Assembly (NCBI GenBank): GCA_025455065.1
Contig: JALONG010000021.1
Span: 91,662 to 155,661 of the forward strand
Length of the DNA stretch: 64,000 nt
Direction of reading: 5' to 3'
Source: Candidatus Kapaibacterium sp.
GTDB taxonomy: Bacteria > Bacteroidota > Ignavibacteria > Kapaibacteriales > UBA4661
Shown here: positions 1 to 10,756 of the stretch, one piece after another
Layout: every line of letters starts with the position of its first letter
Position numbering within the stretch: position 1 is the first letter of the stretch
The notes under the pieces: generated by a model
What the model saw: only the letters and a program-made list of their open reading frames with translations
The model's database searches: none
What the model was told of the DNA's origin: nothing
Program-made: the position numbers and the translations under genes

Positions 1-1312
1 TGCCCTCTTCCGAAAGCGACGTGTCGAACACGCGCTGAACGCCGTATTTACGCTGCAAATCCACCGTTGCACCATGCACCCCGCCCTTCACGCCGACATC
101 CTCCCCAAAAACCACCAAACGGTTGTTCGTTTCCAATTCTTCATCCAAAACCCGTTTGACGGCTTCAATCAAATTCACACGCGGCTCCGGCTGAGAGGAA
201 TCACCTTGTGAAGAATTTGCGGAATTTGCCCTTTGCAAGGCTTCTGCTGCGTTTTTTTGCTCAACCCCTGAACTTATACCCTCTGCTCTCATTCCGCCGC
301 GCAGAGGCGTTTTACCGTCGAAAAATGCGTAACGCTGTGCATCAGTAGGATTCGGGTCAGCGTCGGCGAGCGCTTGCGCGAGTTCTTCCCTCACGCGGCG
401 CTCCACATCTTGCTCCAACGCCGCCCACTCGGTTTTGGAGAGTATCTTCTTTTTCGCTAAAAACGCCTGCAATTTCGGCAAGGGGTCGCGTGATTCCTCG
501 CTTTGGCGCTCTTCGGGCGATTTGTAGGATTGATTGTCCGCGCCCGAATGACCACATAGACGCGGCACGGTCAATCGCAACAGCACAGGTTTTTTGCGCT
601 TCCGCACCGATTCCAGTGCTTGTTCTGCTAACTTTACTGTTTCTTCGGGATTCGTCCCGTCACCGTCCAGCACGAGTAAATTGCCGAAACTTGCCAAATT
701 CGCCGCGATGTTCCGCCCGGGCGTTTGATAGACCGACGGCACGGAAATGCCATAGCCATTGTCTTCCACACAAAAAATCATCGGTAAATTTTGCGTCGTC
801 GCTATCACGAGTGCCGCCCAAAAGCCGCTTGTCGCCGTTGCGCCTTCGCCCGAAAATGCCACCGCACACGCTCCTTTCCACGCGGTTTCCTTCATTACTT
901 CCGCCCGGTACACCGCCGCTTGCGCCCAGCCCACAGCAGGGGTGAATTGCGCACCCACATCGCCGCTTGCGGGCAAGACCGCCAAACCGTGCTTTCCTGC
1001 GGGGAGATGATGCACCACACCAATATCACGCCCTGCGCTGCGCCCTGTGGCTTTGCCAAGCGGTCCCGCAAATGCCTGACGAATACTCATCCCCGCGCCC
1101 ACGACAAAAGGACGGGAGCGGTAGTAAACCGTTGCGCCGTCGTGCGGGTGATTCAGCAACGCGGAAAATACCGCCTGTGGGAGTTCATGCCCTTTGGCGG
1201 AAAATTGATACGTGATTTTTCCTGCCGGAACAAGTTCTGTTTCTTCTATCGTGTCAATCCGCCGCGAAACAAGCGCTGTTTCGGCGACGTGCAGCCATTG
1301 GTGGTTGGTCAT
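1..1312 (-). CDS. 2-oxoacid dehydrogenase E1, fused alpha/beta subunits (3' part missing)
   Basis: This is the thiamine-diphosphate E1 component of a pyruvate or branched-chain 2-oxoacid dehydrogenase complex, which decarboxylates the 2-oxoacid and passes the acyl group to E2. Reading from ATG at 1312, 437 residues are open to the window edge with no stop. The alpha domain carries the ThDP motif as GEGATA at 155-160 and DNGYGIS at 184-190; GEG in place of GDG is common in fused forms. After a Ser/Gln-rich linker (about 345-375) the beta domain begins, seen as VVFGEDVGVKGG and RVFDTSLSEEG at 378-437. The stand-alone alpha subunit would end near residue 370, so this is an alpha-beta fusion, as is common in Bacteroidota. 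The true length is probably 650-700 aa. Substrate class cannot be decided from this half. Confidence 0.9.
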   Translation of the reverse strand, partial: MTNHQWLHVAETALVSRRIDTIEETELVPAGKITYQFSAKGHELPQAVFSALLNHPHDGATVYYRSRPFVVGAGMSIRQAFAGPLGKATGRSAGRDIGVVHHLPAGKHGLAVLPASGDVGAQFTPAVGWAQAAVYRAEVMKETAWKGACAVAFSGEGATATSGFWAALVIATTQNLPMIFCVEDNGYGISVPSVYQTPGRNIAANLASFGNLLVLDGDGTNPEETVKLAEQALESVRKRKKPVLLRLTVPRLCGHSGADNQSYKSPEERQSEESRDPLPKLQAFLAKKKILSKTEWAALEQDVERRVREELAQALADADPNPTDAQRYAFFDGKTPLRGGMRAEGISSGVEQKNAAEALQRANSANSSQGDSSQPEPRVNLIEAVKRVLDEELETNNRLVVFGEDVGVKGGVHGATVDLQRKYGVQRVFDTSLSEEG

Positions 1313-1404
1313 GGGAAATAACGAAGAAATGTATGAAGTATAAATGATGAACTATGAAAGAACGGCACAAAAATACGCTCTTAGCGAAAACCTTGCTACA
1401 AAAA

Positions 1405-1438
1405 AAACGCCGCCCGTTCCGAAGAACGAGCGGCGTTT
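1405..1438 (-). terminator. Rho-independent terminator of the giant repeat protein gene
   Basis: A 15-bp stem with one mismatch (1405-1419 against 1424-1438) closes a four-base loop that reads TTCG on the minus strand. It is followed on that strand by eight T residues. It lies about 70 bases past the stop codon at 1508 and separates this gene from the E1 gene downstream. Confidence 0.85.
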
Positions 1439-1507
1439 GTTTGAAATACCGTCTAATTGAGCGACCAAGCGAGGCAAAGCCTCAGCAAAGCCTCACTTGC
1501 TTACCAA

Positions 1508-4500
1508 TTAGTTCTTAACAATTTTCTCAACCGAGCGGCGAGCGCCGTCGGTGATTTCAACCATATACGCGCCAGTCGGCAAGTTGCCAATGTTGAGGTT
1601 GCGGCTGAAGAATCCAGCTGCTGCATTATGCTCCTCAACAATCACACGCTGACCGAGCGAGTTTGTTACCGTGATAACAACTTTCGCTGCACGCTCAATG
1701 TTCGCGTTCACTGTTACCAACTCTACAACGGGGTTCGGATAAACACGAACACCTGCGAGAGGTTCAGAAGAAACGCTTGAACGACGGAACGTGTAAAGCT
1801 GAGTAGCTGACTGACCGTCAGGATTGGTTACTACCAACGTGTAAGTGCCTTCAGCCAAAGTGGTCGGAACACCTACCACGATTTGCCCAGCATTTACTGA
1901 TACAACCGTCAATGGTGTATTACCAAGTGATACACGTGCGCCTGTTACAAAACCGCTACCAAGAATGGTAAGGTTGTTTTCAACACCTGTAACACGTGTG
2001 ATCGCCGGAGCAGGTGTTGTCGAGTTCGGGTTGATGGTGAGCATCAAAGCGTTCGACGAAACACCGGACGGATTCACAACTTGAACAGCGTACACAGTCG
2101 GTGTAAGACCAGTTGAGTTAAGCGTACCCGGAACAGTCGCGGTGAGGCGAGTGTCGCTGGTGCTTGTAACCGTAACAGCCTGACCACCAACAAACACGCG
2201 CGGTGCGCCTGCAAAACCGGTACCGTTAATGGTAATGGTGAATGCAGAACCTGTAGCAGTTGTTGTGCTCGGTGTAAGACCAATACCGGGGCGGGTATCC
2301 AAGCTAACTGCACCCGGAGCGCCTGTCGAGATCGGCAAGCGATAACCAATGGACTGACCGTCAGGGTTAGTAACGGTGAGAACAGCGAGGTCAGGGTTTA
2401 CGAGCAATGCAGCCGGAATGGTAACAGTAATCACGGAATCACCCATGAGAACAGCACCGGAAAGCGGCTGACCGCTAAAGGTCACCGAAGCACCCGGGAT
2501 GAGGAAGCGACCACGAATGGTAACGACTACATCGGGTGAACCCGGCGGAACGATAGGCGGATTAACGCTGGTAATAACCGGACGCGGAAGAGCGTTCACT
2601 TGGAACGGCAAGGAAGCGGTTTGACCATTGATGTTGGTAACGGTGAGGTTACCTGTTTGAACACCAACAGGAGCTTCTACGCGAGCCGTAAGCGTACCGT
2701 CAGCATTTTGAGTTACACCCAAAACGCGGAGGCGTGCTGTACCCAAGGTGAAAGCAGATTGAGCCGAGAAGTTGCTACCGCGAACTTCGATGGCAAACGG
2801 ATTCAAGTTTCCGGTCGTTGAAGACGGTGAGAGACTGTTAAGTGCAATCGCCGGAGCAACGATGATGGTAACGTTTGTTGAAACAGGCAAGCGCTCGACA
2901 CTTGTAATGGTGAGTTGCAAGGTGCCGGGGTTGCGGACAACTTCAGCCGGTACATTGACCGTGATAGAAGTCTGCGAGCTTGCCGTCGGAACCAATGTTG
3001 CTGTCAAACCATTACCAACTGCCACAACGCGCGGTGTGTTTGTACCGAAAGCCGCACCGGTGATTGTGGTGATAACATCACCAATACCTGCCGGAACCGG
3101 ACTCGGGAGTACACGGAAGATGGTCGGCTGTTGAGCAGGAGCGCCAAGCATCGTGAATGTGCCCAATGTGCTATTGCCACCCACTTGGGTAACAACAACA
3201 TCACCGGAAACTGCGTTTGACGGAACAACAACAACCAACGTATCAGCAACACCTGCGGAAGAACCTGCACGAAGCGTAATGTTCGCGGCAGGAACGTTCA
3301 CACCACCCAAGCTAACTGCTGCACCCGAAACAAAGCGGTTACCGATAATACGAATCGTATTACCCGAAGACTGCGCTGTCGGAGTGAAGGACAAGATAGC
3401 AGGACGCGGCTGCGAAGTAACAAGCACCGGAGTACCGTTCAAAGCCGTTGCTGATTGTGTCAGCGTTACAGCCGAGCGGAAGTAGTTTGCAAACGACGGG
3501 TCGGTAATAGCCGTAGCTGCCGGTGAGGAAACCGGAGTAGCCGGATATGCTGTTGTTACAGCGATAGTGCGGTTAAAGCCCGGACCTTCTTGCGTTGCAA
3601 GCCACGACGGAGCAATAGTAACGGAAGAACCTGCGACAATGTTGTTTACTTGCGTAACGTTCCATTGTTGGTTCACGATAGACATACGGAGCGTTGTGCT
3701 ACCGGTTGCCAATGCGGGAACCTGTGCAACTGCTGCCAACGCACGGATACCGAAGGTAGCCGGCGTACCGTTATTGGTAATGGTTGCAGGAGTAAACGTT
3801 GTTGCACTCGGACCGATGAAGTAGCTGGAGCTACCAACATTTGCCAAACGCAATTCGCCTGTACCGTTTGTGATAAAGAACTGTGTTGCGCTTTGGTTAC
3901 GGATGGTTCCGTTTACCGTCATGTTATTAGCAGCAAGAATAAGGTCATTACCGTTACCGGTAAAGTCGAATACACCGTTGTTACCGATGGTAAGCGGGTT
4001 GCTCAAAGTGAGTGTGCCACCCGGAACAGCAGGGCTGTTTGCACCTGCGGGCTGACCGAGGGACTGAGGATTGTTTACACCACCAAGACTCAATGTTGCT
4101 TGCAAGCCATTCTCAAAACCAGTACCATTGATGAAGCCGCCGTTGAAGCCAGCTCCGAGGTTAATGGTTGATGTAGCACCTGTACCTTGAATCCAAGCGT
4201 TGTTACCAACAGTAGGATTGAAGATATAAGAGTTTGCACCTTGGTTGAGCAAGTTCAATGTTGAGTTAGCTTGAACGGTCAAATCACCACCTAAGAAAGG
4301 CAGATCCAACGCGCTGGTTGTACCGATTGTTACGGCAACACCATTGATGATACCATTGCCCTCAAAACGCAAGAGACCGGTAAATGCCGGAACACCAGCA
4401 ACTGAAGCAGCACGAATGCTACCAATTACCGGAGTTGTCGCAGAAATTGCGTTACCTGCGTTGCGTGTACCTTGACCAATTGCAAGGACAGATTGCGTTG

Positions 4501-7500
4501 TACCAAAGCCTGTTGTACCTTGAATGTAACCACGGCTCACCGGAGCAACCGTAGGAGCAGCCGTAAAGCCTTGGAGTACGCGCAAGGTTGAGCTAGCCGG
4601 AATGTGGATACCACCGCCCAAGTTGGTGAAGTTCAAATCTTGGTTGATGGTCAAGTTTGCCGGCGTTGTTGCCGAACCGCTTGCACCGCTCAAGGTCAAG
4701 AACGGACCACCGTTGATTTCGAGAAGTGCTGTTTGTGCAGCCGTCGGAACGGTTGGATTACCAAATGCATTCGGAACACCCGTTGCGCTACCCAATTGAT
4801 TGACAGGCAAGATGCTGTTGTTGAACTCAGCACCAAGGCGAACAGTCGCTACACCAACAGCATTCGTCGGGTTTGCCAAGAGCAAGCCTGTTGAACCTAC
4901 TGTGCGACGGAAGCTGTTTGCACCAACCTGATTCATCACCAATGTGTGCGTTTCCGGAACGATAAAGTCGCCACCCATTTCCAACGCGCCTGTTGTGCGA
5001 GCGCCTGTGCCGTTACCAATGGTAAGCGTTACCGGAGCTGTGCCGAACAAGGTGGTTGTACCTGTGGAGGTGAAGATAGCACCCAAGAACGGTGAGTTGA
5101 AGAGCGCACGGCTTTGGTTAACACGTGCCGAAGTGCCAATGTTGTTCGGCGCAGTTTCAAAGCCGGGATGCAAGATGACACGTGATGTTGAGTCAATACC
5201 TGCCAACAAGCCTGTTGCGACTGTTGCCGATGTGTTACCGATACCGCCTGTTAATGTGCGGAGGTCGAGCGTAGCGCCTGCTGCAACGGTGTACAATGAT
5301 GTACCTGCTGCTGCTGCTGCGATAATACGACCAGTTGTACCGGAACCATCACCCAAGCGCAGAAGACCTGTTTGGGTCATGTTGCTTTGGTAGATGATAG
5401 AACCTAAGTAGTTCTGCGCAAAGTTTGCACCCGGAACAATACCACCATTGGCAAACGTAGCCGCGTCAGCCGGACCGAACGATACGATAGCATTTGTTAC
5501 CGTAGCGCGAATTGCACCGATACCACTCAAAGCATTTGCATGCTGGCTATTAATACCGACGCGCATTGCATTGTTCAAGACAATCTCTGCTGTCGTTGAT
5601 GCAGTACCTGTACCACCAATAACCAAAGAGCCACCGTTGTTGAATGAAATGTAGTTAGCGTTCGACACCGATACCGAAGAGTTCGGAGTGATGATTGTAC
5701 CGTAAACACCGATAGTGTTCCAATGCGAAGTCACAGGCAATGTTGTTGCAGCAAGACCTGTTGCAGCAACTGTACCGGTGGTTGCTTTGTGCAATGGCAA
5801 GATACCCGCCAATGAACCCGTACCAAAGATCCAGCGTGAGTTACGACCATTTGCATTACCGCCTGTTTCACCTTTCGGGTAAATAGCACCGCCACCAGGC
5901 AATGTTTGTTCTACCGGAAGTGTGTTGTTGATGGTAAGTGTTGCTTCTGTACCTGTAACCGTACCGCCTGTTGAAGCAGCAAGGTACAATGTAGCACCGG
6001 AAACGTTCAAGAAACCGTTCGATGTACCAACACCACCGAGTGTCAAACCACCGTAGAGGTGATAACCCACTGTGCTTGCGCCAGGACCGGCAGCAATAGA
6101 TTCTAAGGAAACACGACCATTGTAGGGGCTTGCAAAAACTGCGCCCGGTACAACGTTACCGTTTGCACCGATAGCATTCGTGCCTGTGTGTGATTCTGCC
6201 AAGAAGCGAACAACGGCGTTACCGTCTGCACCTTGGATAGGACCTGTACCACGAAGCGCTTCTAATGATGTGTTATGAACACTCAGCGTAATACCGCTAT
6301 TGATGTTAATCGGAGAGAATGCGTGCAAATAACCGTTTTGAGCGCCAGGAGTGTTACGAAGAGCGCTAGTCGGATCATTTGTAAGGCGCAAATCAGCACC
6401 AAGCGTAAATGCAGCTGAACCGGTTGTAACAATCAAACGACCGATAAACGGATTTTGCAACTGAGCAGCAGGAACAATATTTGCCAACGCATTCGGACCC
6501 AAGATGATTGAGCCAAAGTTTGTCGTAGCAGAAATAATACCTGTACCCGGCAATACCGCCGCAATCGGAGATGTATTGTTGATGGTCAAGCTACTGTTGT
6601 TACCAACTGGAACGAATGTCGGGCTGTTGGTCACACCTGCTGTACCGTCCAAACGACTGAGTTCCAAAATACCGTTTGCAGAGCCGGGAGCGCCGAGAAC
6701 GATGTTACCAACAACCGAAGCTGTACCGCTCGTGTTGAATACCAAACGACCAACAAACGGTGAAGTAATATTTGCAGCAGTGACGGTCATAGAGCGAGCA
6801 GCTACAACTTGCGGATTCGGAGCGCCACCTGTTCCAGGATTCGGGGCACCGTGTGTACCGTTGAATTGCAAACGGGAATTATTGGTAGCACCTTGAATTT
6901 TACCCGCACCTTGCAATGCAAGACCTGTACCAGCGAATTGTGCTGTTGCTGTTGTACCAAGGCTGAGGGTAATACCGTCAGCAATGGTCAAAACACCATT
7001 ACCCGATGAACCACCCAAGTCCAAAATACCGTAGTTAAGAGGTTTCACACCGGGCGCAGCAGCAGCAATATATGATGCTGCGAGCATCGTTAAATTGCTT
7101 GCCAAGCTAAGGTTACCGGAAGCAGGCAAACGTAAACGACCGGAGAAACCGTATTGGTCACCAAATTGGGTACCTTGGATAGTACCGCCATTAAAGCCTG
7201 TACCCAAAAGAACCGTACCACCAGTGGTGAGGGTTGTTTCGTTACCAGCTGTAAAATACAATGCAGCCGTACCAACGGATGACTGAATAAAGCTACCGGT
7301 TGTTGAGGTAATCAACGAACCTGCACCCGTGTTATTCAAGACAAGAACGGGCAAACCGTTGCTACCAGTGTTAAGAATCGGAAGGTTTGCTGCCGTGACA
7401 TACAACGGGCTAACAAGGCTCAATGAACCTGTCTGTCCGATGGTGAGTGTACCGGTTGTCATAAAGAAACGGCTGCGACCACCGGAAGCAGTGCCTGTAC

Positions 7501-10500
7501 CGATGGAGAAACCAAGGGTCAAACGACCGTTAAACGGTGAGGCAAAGTTATCACCACGGATGTGTGAACGCGTTGGTGTCTGGAATGTCGGGTCAAACGC
7601 CAAACCACCGGTAGCATTGCCACCGTTATAGGAGCGGTTATACATGGCAGCAAAACCATCACCAAGACGAATTTCACCGCCTACAGCAGCATCCAAATTA
7701 CCAGCTGTTGATACAGTAAAGAACCGCTCACCAAATGAGAAGGTAAGAGGATTATAGACAACAAACGGATTCGCTGTAGCATTTGATACCGTCAAAACTG
7801 AACCTGCACCGACGGTAAGTTTACCGCCTAATGCAAGGAACGGTGAAGATACGTGGAAACCGTTTGTACCGTTTACACGACCATCACGTTGTGCGCCCAT
7901 TTGCAAGAAGCCGTTCAAGGTCATAGCGCCAACCGTTGCGATTGTGCCATAGAACGGGCTTTGGAAACGTGCAGCAGGAAGAATACCAGCGTTGGCGTTA
8001 GCACCCAAAACGATGGTGTTACCCGTACCGGCTTGCATATCGCCAAGACCAGTGATAGAGTTTGCACCTTGGTTCAAGAGTGTTAGTGTGATGCCGTTAA
8101 GTTCGCGATCACCACCACCAACCGGAGCAGCACCTGTGTAATACGGCGGAGCATTACGGATAGTAGCTTCCGTCATGATAAGCGTACCACCCAAAACGAG
8201 TTGGGAATTTACACCAACCGTAGCATCGGTAGCAAGGTAAGCAAAGCTATCAAACTCCAAGGAACCGTTAAACGGCGAAGCAAGGAATGTAGCATTTGTT
8301 GTGATAGCATAGACGTTATTGTTGCTACCGTGACCTGAACCGATGATAAGACGTGACGTAATATTTGTACCCTGAATGGTGTTTACCGGAGAGACACCGG
8401 GGCGTGTCGCCGTAGCACCAAACACTGTTCCAACCGCAGTACCGTTCAAACGAAGCGAGGAGTTCGGATTGATGGTAAGACGGGTTGTGCTTGTCGTTGT
8501 AATACGTGTTAAGACGTTATTAATAGTAACGTCAGTATTCAATGATTGATTGAAGTTCAAGTATGCCAAACCACCCGGAATACCAAGCGTCAAGTCACCT
8601 TGAATGCTGATGTTACCAGCGGAGGAGACGCAAAGGTTACTTTGAAGTGGATTTGCAAAACGGGCAGCAGGAACAATAGCACCGTTAAAACCAGGACCAA
8701 TCTCAATAATTGAGCCGTGTGCCGTGATTTGAGCAGCAACGTTTGTATTGGTCGGCGCCCATGAACGACGCGTCGGTGAATTACCCTGAATAAAGCCTGT
8801 ACCGATAACAGAGTTAGAGCCTGTGTTGTACAATTGCAATGCACGATTGGCACCTACTGTGTAATTACCACCTTTCATATCCAAAATACCCGATGCACCA
8901 AAGCGTACATCGCGATTAAAATTAATGGAGCCTTCAAGAATAAGGCGACCATTAAATCCTTCGATGGTGCTGGTTGTAGTATTAAAGAATGGAAGCGGCA
9001 AGAACGGGTTTACACCAACGTTTGTAGCAGCAGCAAGCGTACTACCGTTAGCATTGTAATCACCGGAAGGAGCGTTACCACCGTTAAAACCTGCACCAAG
9101 ACGCAGAACAGATGTCGGTGATAGACCTTGGAAATATGAGCTATAGACAATACCAGGACCACCAGCCGTCGTCATTGCCGGCAAGCCGACAACTGCACCA
9201 GGCAAGGTACGGCCAAGCTGAAGCTCAGAATTTGCTTGAATCGTAAGAACTGATCCATGATTAGCAAATGCCCAAGGACCTGAACTTGCACTCATTACGA
9301 GCGTATCAACTAATTTGAATGCGCTATTGACAACAAAACCACCATCCCACGGATTTGCGAATACGCGACCGGGAATAACACCATTATTTGCGTTCGGAAG
9401 GAACTGGAAAAATGTGTTCAAACCTTGAGCAGAAATACGCGCACCATTCCGTGCGTTAAGACTGTTTGGAGCAGTGGGCGTAAACCTAAATGTACCTGCA
9501 CCAATAAGTGCCAAGTTACCACCGATATCCAATGTACCGGTAGTTGAGAACGCATCAATATTGCCCGTTACGTTCCACTGAAGAGCGCCTTCAGTACGGA
9601 GGGTTCCGGCAATCGTAGCAAAACGTGCGGGAACGGTACCGGCATTAAATCCTGGGCCAAGAACAATCGTGCCACCAGCTGCGGCAGTCAAAAGACTTGT
9701 AACAGCACCACCTTGCAATGAGTTTGCAATACTACCGTTCAATGTCAAGGTAACACCAGCAGGAACGGTGATCGTTGATGTAGCACCAACAATGTTCATT
9801 GTACCTTGCTGCGATGTAGTACCATTCGCCACCCCAAGTGTCATGCTTGAGTTAATCGTCGAGTTATTGTTTGCGCCTGTATATTGGATTTGCCCAATAA
9901 ACGGACTAGCAAAACGCGCACCAGGGGTAATACCTGCATTAAAACCAACGTTTAACGCAACAATACCACCGACTTGACTTTGAATTACACCATTACCAAT
10001 AAGGCTGTTCGGTGAGGTCGGGTTCAATGTCATAGTAACACCTGCTGTTACCGTCAAGGTACCGCTCACCAAGTTCAACGGAGCAACGTTTTGACCTGCC
10101 GGGTTGACCGCAGGACGATTAAATACGTCGTTTACAACAAAATTGCCATTAACTTGAATTTCACCCGGGTAGTTGTTAATAAACGCACCCGCTAAACCTG
10201 TCGGGAAAATACCATTATTGAAGCCGTTTTCGATAACAAGGAAGCTATTCGCAGAACCTTGAGCAACTGTACCAGCGGCAATAACTGTACCACCTTCAAC
10301 AATCTGCACATTGGGCGCACCAGCACCTTTTCGCAATGTCAAAGTACCACCAGCCAAAACAACAATTGTACTACCAGCAGCACCATCAATAATACTATCA
10401 ACGACGACATTAAGACCAGGTCCAATTGTCAAAGCTGAAGCAGTATTAAGGTTAAGAGCGCCGATAACAAGAGTACCTGTACCATTCAGTGTAACACCAA

Positions 10501-10756
10501 ATGCAGTCTCAAGTACAAGTTGTTTTACGCGGAATTGAACAGCAGAGTTATTTATTGTTACAGCTGCTGTCGGGCGCAATGTAGCGACAGAATTGTCATT
10601 TAACCGACCGGGCCAGTAATTGGGAATCCCCCACTGAAGCGGGTCTTGCCAATCCACTGGTCCTGCGCCACCAACATATGTTTGCGCACTCAGGTTACCG
10701 ACGAGTGTCAGCGCCCCAAGCAAGCAAGCAAACAGTATGGAAGAAAGTCTTTTCAT
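1508..10756 (-). CDS. Giant T9SS-secreted repeat protein with six IPT/TIG domains
   Basis: A 3082-aa putative surface protein. ATG at 10756 opens a clear signal peptide (hydrophobic 5-22, cleavage near LSAQ at 22-25). Residues about 30-2440 hold roughly 19 degenerate repeats of about 115-120 residues. Each has an L-x-NSL-x-G-x-G-x-IQG stretch, then GxGFNxGxxPxxRF and ASPFNGRL, rich in Asn, Thr, Gly and Ala with almost no Cys; this composition suggests a long beta-helix or beta-solenoid. Six IPT/TIG immunoglobulin-like domains follow (about 2450-2990). The last 80 residues form a T9SS sorting domain (VYPNP, NSLGQ, LPTGAYMVEI). Inference: an adhesin or sheath protein exported through the outer membrane. 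No enzymatic domain is visible. It is transcribed alone and has a terminator at 1405-1438. Confidence 0.85.
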   Translation of the reverse strand: MKRLSSILFACLLGALTLVGNLSAQTYVGGAGPVDWQDPLQWGIPNYWPGRLNDNSVATLRPTAAVTINNSAVQFRVKQLVLETAFGVTLNGTGTLVIGALNLNTASALTIGPGLNVVVDSIIDGAAGSTIVVLAGGTLTLRKGAGAPNVQIVEGGTVIAAGTVAQGSANSFLVIENGFNNGIFPTGLAGAFINNYPGEIQVNGNFVVNDVFNRPAVNPAGQNVAPLNLVSGTLTVTAGVTMTLNPTSPNSLIGNGVIQSQVGGIVALNVGFNAGITPGARFASPFIGQIQYTGANNNSTINSSMTLGVANGTTSQQGTMNIVGATSTITVPAGVTLTLNGSIANSLQGGAVTSLLTAAAGGTIVLGPGFNAGTVPARFATIAGTLRTEGALQWNVTGNIDAFSTTGTLDIGGNLALIGAGTFRFTPTAPNSLNARNGARISAQGLNTFFQFLPNANNGVIPGRVFANPWDGGFVVNSAFKLVDTLVMSASSGPWAFANHGSVLTIQANSELQLGRTLPGAVVGLPAMTTAGGPGIVYSSYFQGLSPTSVLRLGAGFNGGNAPSGDYNANGSTLAAATNVGVNPFLPLPFFNTTTSTIEGFNGRLILEGSINFNRDVRFGASGILDMKGGNYTVGANRALQLYNTGSNSVIGTGFIQGNSPTRRSWAPTNTNVAAQITAHGSIIEIGPGFNGAIVPAARFANPLQSNLCVSSAGNISIQGDLTLGIPGGLAYLNFNQSLNTDVTINNVLTRITTTSTTRLTINPNSSLRLNGTAVGTVFGATATRPGVSPVNTIQGTNITSRLIIGSGHGSNNNVYAITTNATFLASPFNGSLEFDSFAYLATDATVGVNSQLVLGGTLIMTEATIRNAPPYYTGAAPVGGGDRELNGITLTLLNQGANSITGLGDMQAGTGNTIVLGANANAGILPAARFQSPFYGTIATVGAMTLNGFLQMGAQRDGRVNGTNGFHVSSPFLALGGKLTVGAGSVLTVSNATANPFVVYNPLTFSFGERFFTVSTAGNLDAAVGGEIRLGDGFAAMYNRSYNGGNATGGLAFDPTFQTPTRSHIRGDNFASPFNGRLTLGFSIGTGTASGGRSRFFMTTGTLTIGQTGSLSLVSPLYVTAANLPILNTGSNGLPVLVLNNTGAGSLITSTTGSFIQSSVGTAALYFTAGNETTLTTGGTVLLGTGFNGGTIQGTQFGDQYGFSGRLRLPASGNLSLASNLTMLAASYIAAAAPGVKPLNYGILDLGGSSGNGVLTIADGITLSLGTTATAQFAGTGLALQGAGKIQGATNNSRLQFNGTHGAPNPGTGGAPNPQVVAARSMTVTAANITSPFVGRLVFNTSGTASVVGNIVLGAPGSANGILELSRLDGTAGVTNSPTFVPVGNNSSLTINNTSPIAAVLPGTGIISATTNFGSIILGPNALANIVPAAQLQNPFIGRLIVTTGSAAFTLGADLRLTNDPTSALRNTPGAQNGYLHAFSPININSGITLSVHNTSLEALRGTGPIQGADGNAVVRFLAESHTGTNAIGANGNVVPGAVFASPYNGRVSLESIAAGPGASTVGYHLYGGLTLGGVGTSNGFLNVSGATLYLAASTGGTVTGTEATLTINNTLPVEQTLPGGGAIYPKGETGGNANGRNSRWIFGTGSLAGILPLHKATTGTVAATGLAATTLPVTSHWNTIGVYGTIITPNSSVSVSNANYISFNNGGSLVIGGTGTASTTAEIVLNNAMRVGINSQHANALSGIGAIRATVTNAIVSFGPADAATFANGGIVPGANFAQNYLGSIIYQSNMTQTGLLRLGDGSGTTGRIIAAAAAGTSLYTVAAGATLDLRTLTGGIGNTSATVATGLLAGIDSTSRVILHPGFETAPNNIGTSARVNQSRALFNSPFLGAIFTSTGTTTLFGTAPVTLTIGNGTGARTTGALEMGGDFIVPETHTLVMNQVGANSFRRTVGSTGLLLANPTNAVGVATVRLGAEFNNSILPVNQLGSATGVPNAFGNPTVPTAAQTALLEINGGPFLTLSGASGSATTPANLTINQDLNFTNLGGGIHIPASSTLRVLQGFTAAPTVAPVSRGYIQGTTGFGTTQSVLAIGQGTRNAGNAISATTPVIGSIRAASVAGVPAFTGLLRFEGNGIINGVAVTIGTTSALDLPFLGGDLTVQANSTLNLLNQGANSYIFNPTVGNNAWIQGTGATSTINLGAGFNGGFINGTGFENGLQATLSLGGVNNPQSLGQPAGANSPAVPGGTLTLSNPLTIGNNGVFDFTGNGNDLILAANNMTVNGTIRNQSATQFFITNGTGELRLANVGSSSYFIGPSATTFTPATITNNGTPATFGIRALAAVAQVPALATGSTTLRMSIVNQQWNVTQVNNIVAGSSVTIAPSWLATQEGPGFNRTIAVTTAYPATPVSSPAATAITDPSFANYFRSAVTLTQSATALNGTPVLVTSQPRPAILSFTPTAQSSGNTIRIIGNRFVSGAAVSLGGVNVPAANITLRAGSSAGVADTLVVVVPSNAVSGDVVVTQVGGNSTLGTFTMLGAPAQQPTIFRVLPSPVPAGIGDVITTITGAAFGTNTPRVVAVGNGLTATLVPTASSQTSITVNVPAEVVRNPGTLQLTITSVERLPVSTNVTIIVAPAIALNSLSPSSTTGNLNPFAIEVRGSNFSAQSAFTLGTARLRVLGVTQNADGTLTARVEAPVGVQTGNLTVTNINGQTASLPFQVNALPRPVITSVNPPIVPPGSPDVVVTIRGRFLIPGASVTFSGQPLSGAVLMGDSVITVTIPAALLVNPDLAVLTVTNPDGQSIGYRLPISTGAPGAVSLDTRPGIGLTPSTTTATGSAFTITINGTGFAGAPRVFVGGQAVTVTSTSDTRLTATVPGTLNSTGLTPTVYAVQVVNPSGVSSNALMLTINPNSTTPAPAITRVTGVENNLTILGSGFVTGARVSLGNTPLTVVSVNAGQIVVGVPTTLAEGTYTLVVTNPDGQSATQLYTFRRSSVSSEPLAGVRVYPNPVVELVTVNANIERAAKVVITVTNSLGQRVIVEEHNAAAGFFSRNLNIGNLPTGAYMVEITDGARRSVEKIVKN

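Noticed and set aside
490..945. Plus-strand open frame of 151 codons near the left edge
   Set aside because: It is antisense to the E1 alpha/beta gene, which is recognisable from its ThDP motif; Pro/Arg-rich translation without family likeness.
1508..10756. CRISPR or DNA tandem-repeat array inside the giant gene
   Set aside because: The repeats are protein-level and diverged; there are no identical short repeats with uniform spacers.
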